Assembly: GCA_963785425.1 (NCBI GenBank)
Contig: CAWAVG010000003.1
Location: 248,001-312,000, forward strand
Reading direction: 5' to 3'
Length of the DNA: 64,000 nucleotides
DNA from: RYN-133 sp963785425
Lineage (GTDB): Bacteria > Actinomycetota > Actinomycetes > Mycobacteriales > Jatrophihabitantaceae
A program made the position numbers and the translations under genes. Under the pieces are notes generated by a model. That model was given only the letters and a program-made list of their open reading frames with translations. It was not told where the DNA came from and ran no database searches. Positions 25,254 through 33,786 of the stretch are shown piece by piece (within the stretch, counting starts at the first letter, position 1; each line of letters starts with the position of its first letter).

Positions 25254-27703
25254 CCGCGGTCGAAGACCGGCGCGCGGCCGAGATCGGCCAGTCGCGCAAG
25301 CGCAAGGAAGACCACCGCCTGATCACCGGCAGCACGTCGTGGACCGACAACATGACGCTGCCCGGCATGCTGCATCTCGCGATGCTGCGCAGCCCGTACG
25401 CGCATGCCAAGATCACCGGCGTCAACACCGACGAGGCACGCGGCCGTCCCGGCGTCGTGCGCGTGTTCACGGGGCAGGACTTGAAGGACTCCCAGGGCAG
25501 CCTGCCGTGCGCCTGGGCCCCTGAGGGGCTGGTCAACCCGGGCACGCCGAGCATTGCCGTCGACCAGGTCAACTTCGCCGGCGAGATCGTCGCCGTCGTC
25601 GCAGCACGCTCACGCAACGAGGCGCAGGACGCGCTCGAGGCGATCGAGATCGACTACGACCCGCTGCCGGCGATCGTCGACATGGAGGCCGCCGTCCAGG
25701 ACGGCGCCGACCTCGTGCACCCGAGCACCGAATCGAACCTGATCTACACGTGGGAGTTCGAGTCGGGCGCGGCCGGCACCGGTACGCCGATCCAGGAGGC
25801 ACTCGACGGCGCCGAGGTCACGATCAAGCGCCGGTTCATCCAGCAGCGCCTCATCCCGGCGTTCATGGAGCCGCGCGCGACGGTCGTCCAGCCGAGCAAG
25901 GACGGCCTGACGATGTGGACCTCGACGCAGATTCCGCACATCCTGCGGACGCTGCTCGGTGTCACGCTCGGCATCGAGGAGCACAAGATCCGGGTGATCG
26001 CCCCGGATGTCGGCGGCGGCTTCGGCGGCAAGATCGCCGTCATGCCGGAGGAAGTGCTTTGCACCCTCATCGCGCGTGCGCTCAACAAGCCGGTGAAGTG
26101 GAACGAGTCGCGCTCCGAGTCGTTGCTGTCGGCGCACCACGGACGCGACCAGATCCAGGACATCACGCTCACCGCGAAGAAGGACGGCACGGTCACCGGC
26201 CTCGACGTCCACCTGTACGCGGACATGGGCGCCTACAACCGCCTGTTCGGACCGAGCGTGCCCGTGCTCGGGGCGTTCATGTACAACGCGATCTACAAGT
26301 TCCCCGCGTACCGCTTCGTGAGCAAGGGCGTGTTCACCACGAAGACGCCGACCGACGCCTACCGCGGGGCAGGTCGTCCCGAGGCGACCTACGCGATCGA
26401 ACGCATCATGGACGAGCTCGCGCACGAACTGGGCGCCGATCCGATGGAGGTGCGCCGCAAGAACTGGATCACGAAGGACGAGTTCCCCTTCACGACCGTC
26501 GCCGGCCTCACCTACGACAGCGGCAACTACGAAGCGGCCACCGACAAGGCGCTCGAGCTCATCGGGTGGGACGAACTACGCCGTGAGCAGCAGGAACGCC
26601 GCGACCGCAAGGATCCCGTACAGCTCGGCCTCGGCATCTCGACGTTCACCGAGATGTGCGGGCTGGCCCCGTCCCGTGTGCTCGGTTCGCTGGCGTTCGG
26701 CGCCGGCGGATGGGAGCACGCGTCGGTGCGCATGCTCGCCACCGGCAAGGTCGAGGTCGTCACCGGCGCGAGCCCGCACGGCCAGGGCCACGAGACGGCG
26801 TTCAGCCAGATCGTCGCCGACCGGCTCGGCGTCGGCTTCGACGACGTGGAGATCATCCACGGCGACACGCAGAGCTCGCCCAAGGGTCTCGACACCTACG
26901 GCTCGCGTTCGCTGGCCGTCGGTGGCGCCGCCATCGTGAAGGCGGCCGACAAGGTCGTGGAGAAGGCGAAGAAGATCGCTGCGCACCTGCTCGAGGCCAG
27001 CGAGGACGACCTCGAGTTCGAGAACGGGTCGTTCTCGGTCAAAGGTTCGCCCGGATCATCGGTCGCCATGGGTGAAATCGCGTTCGCAACCTTCCTCGGG
27101 CACAACCTGCCCGATGGCATCGAGCCCTCGCTCGACGCGGACGCGACCTACGACCCGGTGAACTTCTCGTTCCCGCACGGCACGCACCTGTGTGCGGTCG
27201 AGGTCGACACCGAGACCGGCTTCACCAAGATCCGCAAGTACGTGTGCGTCGACGACATCGGCAAGCCGATCAACCCGCTGATCATCGAGGGCCAGGTGCA
27301 CGGCGGATTGGCCCAGGGCATCGCCCAGGCACTCTACGAAGAGGCCGTCTACGACGACTCGGGCAACCTGACGACCGGCACCTTCGTCGACTACACGCTG
27401 CCCTCTGCGGCCGACCTGCCGACGTTCGTCACCGATCGCAACGAAACGCCGTCGACCTACAACGACCTCGGCGTCAAGGGTGTCGGTGAGGCGGGCACGA
27501 TCGCGTCGACGCCCGCGGTGATCAACTCGATCGTCGACGCGCTGCGTCCGTTCGGCGTCAACGACATCCAGATGCCGGCCACCCCGGAGCGGGTGTGGCG
27601 GGCGATCCACGGCCAGGAGAAGTCCGAGCGCGCCGAACAGGGCACCAACGCCTACGGCGGTTCGAGTACGACCACCATCGACGGTGAAGGAGGCAACCTG
27701 TGA
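25250..27703 (+). CDS. coxL: molybdenum hydroxylase large subunit, CoxL form II
   Basis: An 817-residue catalytic subunit of the xanthine oxidase family, binding the Mo-pterin cofactor. The active-site loop reads TDAYRGAGRPEATYA near residue 370, the AYRGAGR signature of form II; the AYRCSFR loop of proven aerobic CO dehydrogenases is absent. The Gly-rich GGGFGGK near residue 262 and GASPHGQGHETAF near 505 bind the pterin, and GVGEAGTIASTPAVINSI near 745 carries the catalytic glutamate. Starts at an ATG preceded by GGAGGGGAG; the stop overlaps coxM. It probably oxidises an unidentified small molecule; CO oxidation cannot be assumed. Confidence 0.95.
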   Translation: MTAVEDRRAAEIGQSRKRKEDHRLITGSTSWTDNMTLPGMLHLAMLRSPYAHAKITGVNTDEARGRPGVVRVFTGQDLKDSQGSLPCAWAPEGLVNPGTPSIAVDQVNFAGEIVAVVAARSRNEAQDALEAIEIDYDPLPAIVDMEAAVQDGADLVHPSTESNLIYTWEFESGAAGTGTPIQEALDGAEVTIKRRFIQQRLIPAFMEPRATVVQPSKDGLTMWTSTQIPHILRTLLGVTLGIEEHKIRVIAPDVGGGFGGKIAVMPEEVLCTLIARALNKPVKWNESRSESLLSAHHGRDQIQDITLTAKKDGTVTGLDVHLYADMGAYNRLFGPSVPVLGAFMYNAIYKFPAYRFVSKGVFTTKTPTDAYRGAGRPEATYAIERIMDELAHELGADPMEVRRKNWITKDEFPFTTVAGLTYDSGNYEAATDKALELIGWDELRREQQERRDRKDPVQLGLGISTFTEMCGLAPSRVLGSLAFGAGGWEHASVRMLATGKVEVVTGASPHGQGHETAFSQIVADRLGVGFDDVEIIHGDTQSSPKGLDTYGSRSLAVGGAAIVKAADKVVEKAKKIAAHLLEASEDDLEFENGSFSVKGSPGSSVAMGEIAFATFLGHNLPDGIEPSLDADATYDPVNFSFPHGTHLCAVEVDTETGFTKIRKYVCVDDIGKPINPLIIEGQVHGGLAQGIAQALYEEAVYDDSGNLTTGTFVDYTLPSAADLPTFVTDRNETPSTYNDLGVKGVGEAGTIASTPAVINSIVDALRPFGVNDIQMPATPERVWRAIHGQEKSERAEQGTNAYGGSSTTTIDGEGGNL

Positions 27704-28557
27704 TCCCCGCATCGTTCGACTACGTGCGGCCGTCCTCCGTCGCCGAGGCGGTCACTGCGCTCGGCGAGGCAGGCGAGGACGGCAAGGTGCTCGCCGGCGG
27801 CCAGTCGCTCATCCCGGTGCTTCGGCTGCGGCTCGCGTACCCGTCGACGGTCGTGGACGTAGGACGCATCGCCGAACTGCAGGGCGTGCGCGACGACGGC
27901 GACGCGATCGTGATCGGCGCGATGACCACGCACGACGACGTCATGCATGACACGCTCGTGCAGCAGCATGCACCGCTCATCGCGCAGGCCACGGCGACGG
28001 TCGCCGACCCGCAGGTTCGTCACCGCGGCACGTTCGGGGGCGCCCTCGCCCACGCCGACCCCGCCGGTGATCTCGGTGCGGTCGCGCTGACGCTCGACTG
28101 CGAGTTTGTGGCGGTCGGGCCGTCCGGCGAGCGGCGCATCGCCGCCGCCGACTTCTTCCAGGACTACCTCACTACGGCCCTCTCCCCGGACGAGATCCTG
28201 ACCGCGGTGCGGGTGCCGAAGCTCGGGGACGGGTGGAGTTCGCACTACGAGAAGTTCAATCGGGTGGCGCAGGCGTGGTCGATCGTCGCGGTCGCGGCGG
28301 TGGTGAAGCGGTCGAACGGATCGATCGAGCAGGCCCGCGTCGGGCTGACGAACATGGGGTCGACACCCTTGCGTGCGCGCGCCGTCGAGTCCGCGCTCGC
28401 CGGCGCCGACGCGTCGGCCGAGGCGATCGGCGCCGCCGCCGAGCACGCCGCGGACGGCACGACCGCACCCAGTGACCTGTCGGGCAAGGCCGACTACCGT
28501 GAGCACCTGGCACGCGTACTCACCAAGCGGGCCGTCGTCACGGCATCAGGAGTCTAG
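27700..28557 (+). CDS. coxM: FAD-binding medium subunit (CoxM)
   Basis: A 285-residue flavoprotein subunit that takes electrons from CoxS. The FAD-binding segments are AGGQSLIPVLRLRLAYPS near residue 32 and DPQVRHRGTFGGALAHADPA near 102, both typical of the family. The GTG start overlaps the coxL stop (GTGA). The C-terminal domain is the usual CO_deh_flav_C fold. Confidence 0.95.
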   Translation: MIPASFDYVRPSSVAEAVTALGEAGEDGKVLAGGQSLIPVLRLRLAYPSTVVDVGRIAELQGVRDDGDAIVIGAMTTHDDVMHDTLVQQHAPLIAQATATVADPQVRHRGTFGGALAHADPAGDLGAVALTLDCEFVAVGPSGERRIAAADFFQDYLTTALSPDEILTAVRVPKLGDGWSSHYEKFNRVAQAWSIVAVAAVVKRSNGSIEQARVGLTNMGSTPLRARAVESALAGADASAEAIGAAAEHAADGTTAPSDLSGKADYREHLARVLTKRAVVTASGV

Positions 28558-28558
28558 G

Positions 28559-29608
28559 TTGCAGCTCGAGCATTCCTTCACCGTTCCGGTCGGCATCGAA
28601 GACGCCTGGAAGGTGCTGCTCGACATCGAACGGGTCGCGCCGTGCATGCCCGGCGCCGCGCTCGAAAGTGTCGACGGCGACGCCTTCACCGGGACGGTGA
28701 AGGTCAAGCTCGGGCCCATCGGGGTCACCTACAAGGGCAAGGCGTCCTTCGTCGAGAAGGACGAGGCCGCCCATCGCGCGACCATCCACGCCCAGGGCCG
28801 CGATGCGCGCGGCAACGGCACCGCCGCGGCCCGGGTCACCGCCTCGCTCTCCGACCAGGGTGGCCAGACCAAGGTCGACGTGGTCACCGACCTCGACATC
28901 ACCGGCAAGCCCGCGCAGTTCGGACGCGGGGTGATGGTCGATGTCGGCAACAAGCTGATCGGCCAGTTCGCCGACTGCCTGGCGGGCAAGCTCAGTGCCG
29001 GAAGCGATTCCCCCGCCGAGGGGACCGCTGCGGCGACGACAGAGGCTGCGGCCCCGGCGAAGCAGGCCGCGCCGGCCAAGAGCACAGCCGCCAAGGCGAG
29101 CGCTCCGGCGAAGAAGGCCGCACCGGCGAAGAAGGCCGCGACCAAGAGCACCCCGACCAAGAGCGCCGCGGCCAAGAGCACCGCGGCCAAGAAGACCGCG
29201 GCCGCGAGTTCGGCCGCCCCCGCCGTATCTGCCCCCGTCGCCGACACGCCCCAGAGCCCCGCCGCCGACCCGGCCGACCAGCCGTCGGTCAACGGTGCCA
29301 CCGAACCCACCACCGAGTCGGCCGTCGAGCCCGCGACCGAGCCCGCGAGCCGAGCCCGCCGTCGAGCCCGCGACCGAGCCCGCGCCGACCGGGCCGCGGA
29401 CGTTCGCCCCGAGCGACGTCGAACCGATCGACCTGCTCGAACACGCCGGCCCGGCCGTCGCCAAGCGGCTCGCGCCCGTCGTGGCGCTGCTCGTCCTGCT
29501 GGTGATCGTGCTGCGGCTGCGCAAGCGCTGACCCGCGTCACGCTCTGCGCGAGTGGTCACCTACGCGCCGAGTGGTCACCTATAGCTGACCACTCGCGCC
29601 AGAAGTGA
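28559..29608 (+). CDS. coxG: CoxG (SRPBCC) with an apparent +1 frameshift before its membrane anchor
   Basis: The CoxG family recruits the Cox complex to the membrane. From a TTG at 28559 (AGGAG six bases upstream) the first 145 residues are an SRPBCC/START-like barrel (MQLEHSFTVPVGIEDAWKVL) followed by an Ala-Lys-Pro linker. As sequenced the frame then becomes arginine-rich and runs into the intergenic repeat, stopping at 29608. In the neighbouring frame, from about 29349 to 29531, the sequence instead gives PTGPRTFAPSDVEPIDLLEH and a hydrophobic helix AVAKRLAPVVALLVLLVIVL followed by RKR, exactly the C-terminal anchor expected of CoxG. One surplus base (A at 29348, in a GCCCGCGAG repeat) explains the switch. 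Either the gene is damaged or the assembly has an error here. Confidence 0.75.
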   Translation: MQLEHSFTVPVGIEDAWKVLLDIERVAPCMPGAALESVDGDAFTGTVKVKLGPIGVTYKGKASFVEKDEAAHRATIHAQGRDARGNGTAAARVTASLSDQGGQTKVDVVTDLDITGKPAQFGRGVMVDVGNKLIGQFADCLAGKLSAGSDSPAEGTAAATTEAAAPAKQAAPAKSTAAKASAPAKKAAPAKKAATKSTPTKSAAAKSTAAKKTAAASSAAPAVSAPVADTPQSPAADPADQPSVNGATEPTTESAVEPATEPASRARRRARDRARADRAADVRPERRRTDRPARTRRPGRRQAARARRGAARPAGDRAAAAQALTRVTLCASGHLRAEWSPIADHSRQK

Positions 29609-29618
29609 CCACTCGCGC
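29547..29618. repeat. GAGTGGTCAC nested double inverted repeat between coxG and the first terC
   Basis: Outer arms form a perfect 14-base pair (GCGCGAGTGGTCAC at 29547-29560, GTGACCACTCGCGC at 29605-29618). Inner arms are CGAGTGGTCACC (29569-29580) and TGACCACTCG (29587-29596) around TATAGC. It lies at the 3' ends of convergent genes and overlaps the stop codons of both as-sequenced frames, so it is a candidate bidirectional terminator. Confidence 0.8.
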
Positions 29619-30695
29619 GAGTGAGGTGCCGGCGGGGATGCGGGCGTCACGACCGTCGCGGCGGTTGCGGTGGACCGACGACGCCAGCGCGGCTCCGATG
29701 AACCCGATGCCGAGCGCGCCGGTGATCCACTCCGGCACCTCGTGCCCGATCGACACCATGAGCACGGTCGCAAGTGCGCCGATCGCCCACATCGCGCCGT
29801 GCTCGAGATACACGTATTCGGCCAGGGACCCCTTGCGCACGAGATAGATCGTGATGGACCGGATGAAGAACGCCCCGACGCCGAGCCCCAGCGCGATGAT
29901 CACCGGGTCGGACGTGATCGCGAACGCACCGACGACACCGTCGAAGCTGAACGAGGCGTCGATGACCTCGAGGTAGAGGAACAGGAAGAACGCCGCCCTG
30001 CCCGTCGCCTGGGCGAGCCGCGACGGCCCGAGGTGTTGGGTGTCTGTGCCCATACGTGATTCGAAATAGCTGCCGAGCCCGTCCACGGCGAGGTAGACAG
30101 CGAGGCCGAGCAGCCCGCTGAACAGCACTGTTGCGGCCTTGCCCTGCGGCGCCAGCGCGGTGGCGCCGACTGCGAGCGTGGTCGCCGCGACCAGCACCGA
30201 CATGTTGTTGACGCGTGCCATCCGCCCCAGGACGTGTTCGACGGGTTGGATCCAGTGCAGCTCGCGCTCGGTGAACACGAAATCCAGGAACAGCATGAGC
30301 AGGAACAACGCGCCGAAGGACGCGATCGCCGGATGCGCCTGGTGCAACAGGTAACCGTAGGAACCCGGGGTGTCCGGGTCGCCCTTGTCGAGCGCGAGCC
30401 GCACGGCCTCGAAAGGTCCGAGCGAGGCCGTCAGCCCGACGATGAGCAACGGGAAGACCAGCCGCATGCCGAACACCGCGATGGCGATGCCGACCGTCAG
30501 GAAGATCTGCTGCCAGAACCGGGTCATCCGCTGCAGGATCGTCGCGTTCACGACCGCGTTGTCGAACGAGATCGACACCTCGAGCACGATCAGCACCGCG
30601 GTCAGCACCAGTGCGGTCGGACCGCCGTAGAACGCGGCGATCACCAGACCGAAGATCGCGACCAACGCGGACACACCGAAGATTCGCATCGTCAT
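29580..30695 (-). CDS. TerC-like DUF475 membrane protein (first copy)
   Basis: A 371-residue polytopic membrane protein of the DUF475 branch of TerC, about nine hydrophobic helices. The paired acidic motifs are EVSISFDNAVVNATI near residue 35 and EVIDASFSFDGVVGAFAITS near 235; these are thought to bind metal ions. It is about 60 percent similar by eye to the second copy at 43490-44575. Starts at the ATG at 30695. Its last twelve residues (VVTSGASGQL and neighbours) are encoded by the intergenic repeat, and probably are not part of the ancestral protein. It lies 41 bases after the HAD gene in a minus-strand operon. Confidence 0.9.
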   Translation of the reverse strand: MTMRIFGVSALVAIFGLVIAAFYGGPTALVLTAVLIVLEVSISFDNAVVNATILQRMTRFWQQIFLTVGIAIAVFGMRLVFPLLIVGLTASLGPFEAVRLALDKGDPDTPGSYGYLLHQAHPAIASFGALFLLMLFLDFVFTERELHWIQPVEHVLGRMARVNNMSVLVAATTLAVGATALAPQGKAATVLFSGLLGLAVYLAVDGLGSYFESRMGTDTQHLGPSRLAQATGRAAFFLFLYLEVIDASFSFDGVVGAFAITSDPVIIALGLGVGAFFIRSITIYLVRKGSLAEYVYLEHGAMWAIGALATVLMVSIGHEVPEWITGALGIGFIGAALASSVHRNRRDGRDARIPAGTSLARVVTSGASGQL

Positions 30696-30736
30696 GTCGG
30701 TTGAACGAATGCTGGAGACCGGCCCGCTCCCGGTGT

Positions 30737-31543
30737 TCAGTGCTGCACAGCTGATCCTGCAGCATCCCTGAACCAATGCACGATCTCGGCGCCGGCCGCG
30801 ATGCCGCTCGACGCCGTCGTCGCGACGGTGGGCGCCGCCCACCCCTGCTCCCACAGTTCGCCGTGGCGGGGATGGATGCCGCGGTCGGCCGCGAGCAGCA
30901 AATCGATGTCGAGCAACGAGTCACCCGCCGCCAGCACGTACCCGGCACAGAGGCGCTGCGCGACCTCACGCACCGCGGCGCTCTTGCTCAGACCTTCCGG
31001 CACCCAGTACAACTTGCGGCCCTGCAGGGACGTGCGCCAGCCGCGCCCCTGCGCCCACGCAGTCTGCTCCGCGACGAACCCGTCGGGAACCCTCCCCGGC
31101 CGTATGACGGCGTAGCAGAACAGGTCCGACGCATTGCGCAGCTTCGCTGTGAACTCCGGCCGGCACACCTGAGCCACGTGCGTCCAGACGGTCTCGAGCG
31201 GGACGGACACGGCGAGGTCACGGGCGACCCGACGCGACCAGCCGCGATCGCGGACACCGTCGACGAGCAGCACCCCGCCGTTCGCGACGACCGCGAACCG
31301 AGGTGGCGGGCCGGGCAGCCGCACGCGCAGGTACTGGTCGAGCACCCGGGTCGTGACCGGCACCAACGTCGTCGCCCGGGCGAGCTCGCCGAGTTGGCGC
31401 GCCGCGGCTTCGGTCATGAACGAGGCCGGTTGCCCGTCGTACACCTCGACGCAACGGGCCGGCTGGTCATCGGCGCCGAGCTCGCGCGCGGCCCGGGAGT
31501 AGATCAGCGTGCGATCCAGGTCGGACGCGACCAACACCGTCAC
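30737..31543 (-). CDS. HAD-family phosphatase of the Ter biosynthetic module
   Basis: A 268-residue HAD hydrolase with motif I LVASDLDRTLIYSRA near the start, motif II VTTRVLDQYLRV near 70, the lysine motif GLSKSAAVREV near 190 and the acidic motif AAGDSLLDIDLLLAA near 210. It starts at a GTG overlapping the stop of the upstream PRTase-StiP gene. HAD phosphatases of this group accompany TRSP/PRTase and StiP proteins in Ter clusters and are presumed to dephosphorylate a nucleoside-like product. The substrate is unknown. Confidence 0.87.
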   Translation of the reverse strand: MTVLVASDLDRTLIYSRAARELGADDQPARCVEVYDGQPASFMTEAAARQLGELARATTLVPVTTRVLDQYLRVRLPGPPPRFAVVANGGVLLVDGVRDRGWSRRVARDLAVSVPLETVWTHVAQVCRPEFTAKLRNASDLFCYAVIRPGRVPDGFVAEQTAWAQGRGWRTSLQGRKLYWVPEGLSKSAAVREVAQRLCAGYVLAAGDSLLDIDLLLAADRGIHPRHGELWEQGWAAPTVATTASSGIAAGAEIVHWFRDAAGSAVQH

Positions 31544-33786
31544 GTGACGAGCCGGTGCAGCGGGTGGATCAACCCGACGCAGCTGTACCCGAGGTCGGGC
31601 ACCTCTTCGACCGGGACGCCCCGCTGCTCGGCGAGCAACAGCACATGCGCGAGTTCGTTGCGCGCATCGGGCCGCACGAGCACGCGCCACGGCACGCGGC
31701 GCAGCAGCACGCGGGTGGTCTCGCCGACGCCCGGTTTGACGAGGTTGATGTTGTCGATGTCGTAGCGCGCCGCGAGCCGCTCGACCTCGGCCCATCCCGC
31801 CCACGTCGGAGTACGGTCGCTCGCCCGCAGCACGGGCCAGTCACGGGCGACCGCCTCCGCGACGTCGGCGAAGCACGCCGACACCGCGTCGAGGAACTGA
31901 CCGGACACGTCGGCGGGCGCGAGGTCCTTGTAGAACTTCGCACCATGGAACTGGCCCGGTCGCAGCACCCTCTCGTTGAGCACCGTGCGCGACACCAGAC
32001 CGGACACCGTCGAGTTCAGACACGCCGAGGGAATCAGGTAGTCGGCGCGCGTGCCGTAGAGATCGACGCACGATCCGGTGTCGGCGAGCACGGCGAGGTC
32101 GGCGCCGAACGCGCTGCCGGCGAGGGCATCGGCGAGCTCGCGGGCGATCGCGCCCTTGCCCGTCCACCCGTCGACGAACATGACGTGCGACGGGTCGTGA
32201 TGCGCGGCGAGGTAACGCAATGCGACCTCGTCGATACCGCGTGCGCGCACGATCGACACCGCGTGGTGCGGCACGTCCAGGCCGTGCGCGAAGCGGGCCC
32301 ACCGCCGCATGAGGATGCCGACCGGCGTCCCCGCCCTGGCCAGCGACGCGAGCACAACTTGCGGTCCGCGCCGGTCGAGCACCAGTTCCGTCACGACGCC
32401 GACCGCGTGGGCGAGTCGTGGCGCCGACTGTCGCAGTGCCGTGGCGAACAACTGCTGGTAGTCGGCGTCGGGCTGGTACTCGATCGGCAACGACTCGGCA
32501 TAGTGCGCGCCGCCTGACTGCACGGCCTCCTCGCGCTCCTCGGTCGGCGCCTCGAGGTCGACGTCGGACAGGTCGGTGAGCAGCCAGTCGACCTCGTCCG
32601 GTGCATAGCTGCCGAACGCCGGTCCGCGCAGCGGCTCCGGGAGCGCCGGCCGGTAGCTCGGCACGCGCACGACGTGCACGCGATCGGCGACCGCGCGCAA
32701 CGCTTCGACGAGCTCGACCGACGCGGTGTCGGTCACCACGATGATGTCGTCGAAGCCGGCCGCGACGTTGTACGCGTAGCGCTCCCCCTCGTCGGTGTCG
32801 AACCGGACGGCGCTGCGAATCGGATAGCCGGGCGCGTCCACGGCGACGACGGGTGATCGCGTGGTCGACGAGAACCGGACGTCGATGCCGACACGGGCTG
32901 CCAGTTCGAGCGCCATGAGCAGAGGCGCGTACATCAGCTCCTCGGTGCCGAGCACGAGCACCCGCGGGCCGATCGGGTCGACAACTGCGGCCTGCGCCCG
33001 CGTCGCCTCGGCGAGGCTGCGCTGGTCGGCCGGCGCGAACCCGTGCCGGGCGCCTTCGCGCACCCCGTCCGGCCACGCCGACGGCACATAGATCACCCGC
33101 GCCCGCGCGCGATCGGGTGCGAGTGGTGGCCGGTACGAGGCGACGAACTCGGCAGCGCGGCGCGGGAAGTCGGGCGGCCACTCGACCGTGCCGTGGGCCA
33201 GCGCGACGACGCCGATCGAGGTGTCGAGCTCGGCGGCCCGGGCGGCCGTCGCGTCCCGGTCGGTCGCCGACCGCAGGTCGACCAGCGCCGCGATCACGTA
33301 TCGGTCGCGTGGGCGCACCCGCTGCAGCGCGGCGACCGTGTTCAGCGCGGTCGCACCCGTCGAGAACTCGTCGTCGACCAGCAGGACCGGACCGGGACGG
33401 GCGAGCAGCGCCGGATCCTCGGGCAGCAGCAGATGTCCGGTGGCGTGGCTGTGCTGCTCCTCGAACGTGGCGCCGGTGGCGACGCCGCCGACGACCCTGC
33501 GGGTCGAGTGCAGGTAGTGCGCGTCGAGTGCCTCCGCGACGCAGTGCCCGAGACCGGTGGCGGTCTCGGCATAGCCGATGACGAGCTCGGGCGACACGCG
33601 CTCGGCGACGGCCCGTCCGAGCCGCAGCCCCGCCTCGTGGACGATGCGCGGGTCGGCGGGGACGTGCTTGCCCAGCACGGTCGACACGAGCAGGTGCGCG
33701 CGCCGCGGGTTGCGTCGTAGTGCGAGCTCGACGAGGCCGTCGGCGCCGTGCACCTCGACTCCGAATCTCTCGGTGACCCAGCTCAT
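31540..33786 (-). CDS. fused phosphoribosyltransferase (PRTase_2/TRSP) and StiP-like protein
   Basis: A 748-residue fusion. The N-terminal half is an orotate-PRTase-like fold with the PRPP loop VLLVDDEFSTGATALNTVAA near residue 135, continuing into a TRSP-type region to about residue 390. The C-terminal half matches the StiP/PRTase_3 family; it has its own phosphate-loop-like motif MFVDGWTGKGAIARELADAL near residue 545 and ends in LGYSCVGLIHPLHRLVT. In many genomes these are two separate genes. ATG start is directly after the aldolase-like gene's stop (no gap), stop overlaps the HAD gene. Together with HpcH and HAD it forms the putative nucleoside-like biosynthesis module of Ter systems. The chemistry is not established. 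Confidence 0.85.
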   Translation of the reverse strand: MSWVTERFGVEVHGADGLVELALRRNPRRAHLLVSTVLGKHVPADPRIVHEAGLRLGRAVAERVSPELVIGYAETATGLGHCVAEALDAHYLHSTRRVVGGVATGATFEEQHSHATGHLLLPEDPALLARPGPVLLVDDEFSTGATALNTVAALQRVRPRDRYVIAALVDLRSATDRDATAARAAELDTSIGVVALAHGTVEWPPDFPRRAAEFVASYRPPLAPDRARARVIYVPSAWPDGVREGARHGFAPADQRSLAEATRAQAAVVDPIGPRVLVLGTEELMYAPLLMALELAARVGIDVRFSSTTRSPVVAVDAPGYPIRSAVRFDTDEGERYAYNVAAGFDDIIVVTDTASVELVEALRAVADRVHVVRVPSYRPALPEPLRGPAFGSYAPDEVDWLLTDLSDVDLEAPTEEREEAVQSGGAHYAESLPIEYQPDADYQQLFATALRQSAPRLAHAVGVVTELVLDRRGPQVVLASLARAGTPVGILMRRWARFAHGLDVPHHAVSIVRARGIDEVALRYLAAHHDPSHVMFVDGWTGKGAIARELADALAGSAFGADLAVLADTGSCVDLYGTRADYLIPSACLNSTVSGLVSRTVLNERVLRPGQFHGAKFYKDLAPADVSGQFLDAVSACFADVAEAVARDWPVLRASDRTPTWAGWAEVERLAARYDIDNINLVKPGVGETTRVLLRRVPWRVLVRPDARNELAHVLLLAEQRGVPVEEVPDLGYSCVGLIHPLHRLVT

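Noticed and set aside
25250..27703. Bona fide form I aerobic CO dehydrogenase
   Set aside because: The AYRCSFR active-site loop is absent; the loop is AYRGAGR and the gene order is that of form II.
29349..29531. A separate small membrane protein gene inside coxG
   Set aside because: There is no start codon or ribosome binding site of its own; it is better explained as the displaced C-terminus of CoxG.
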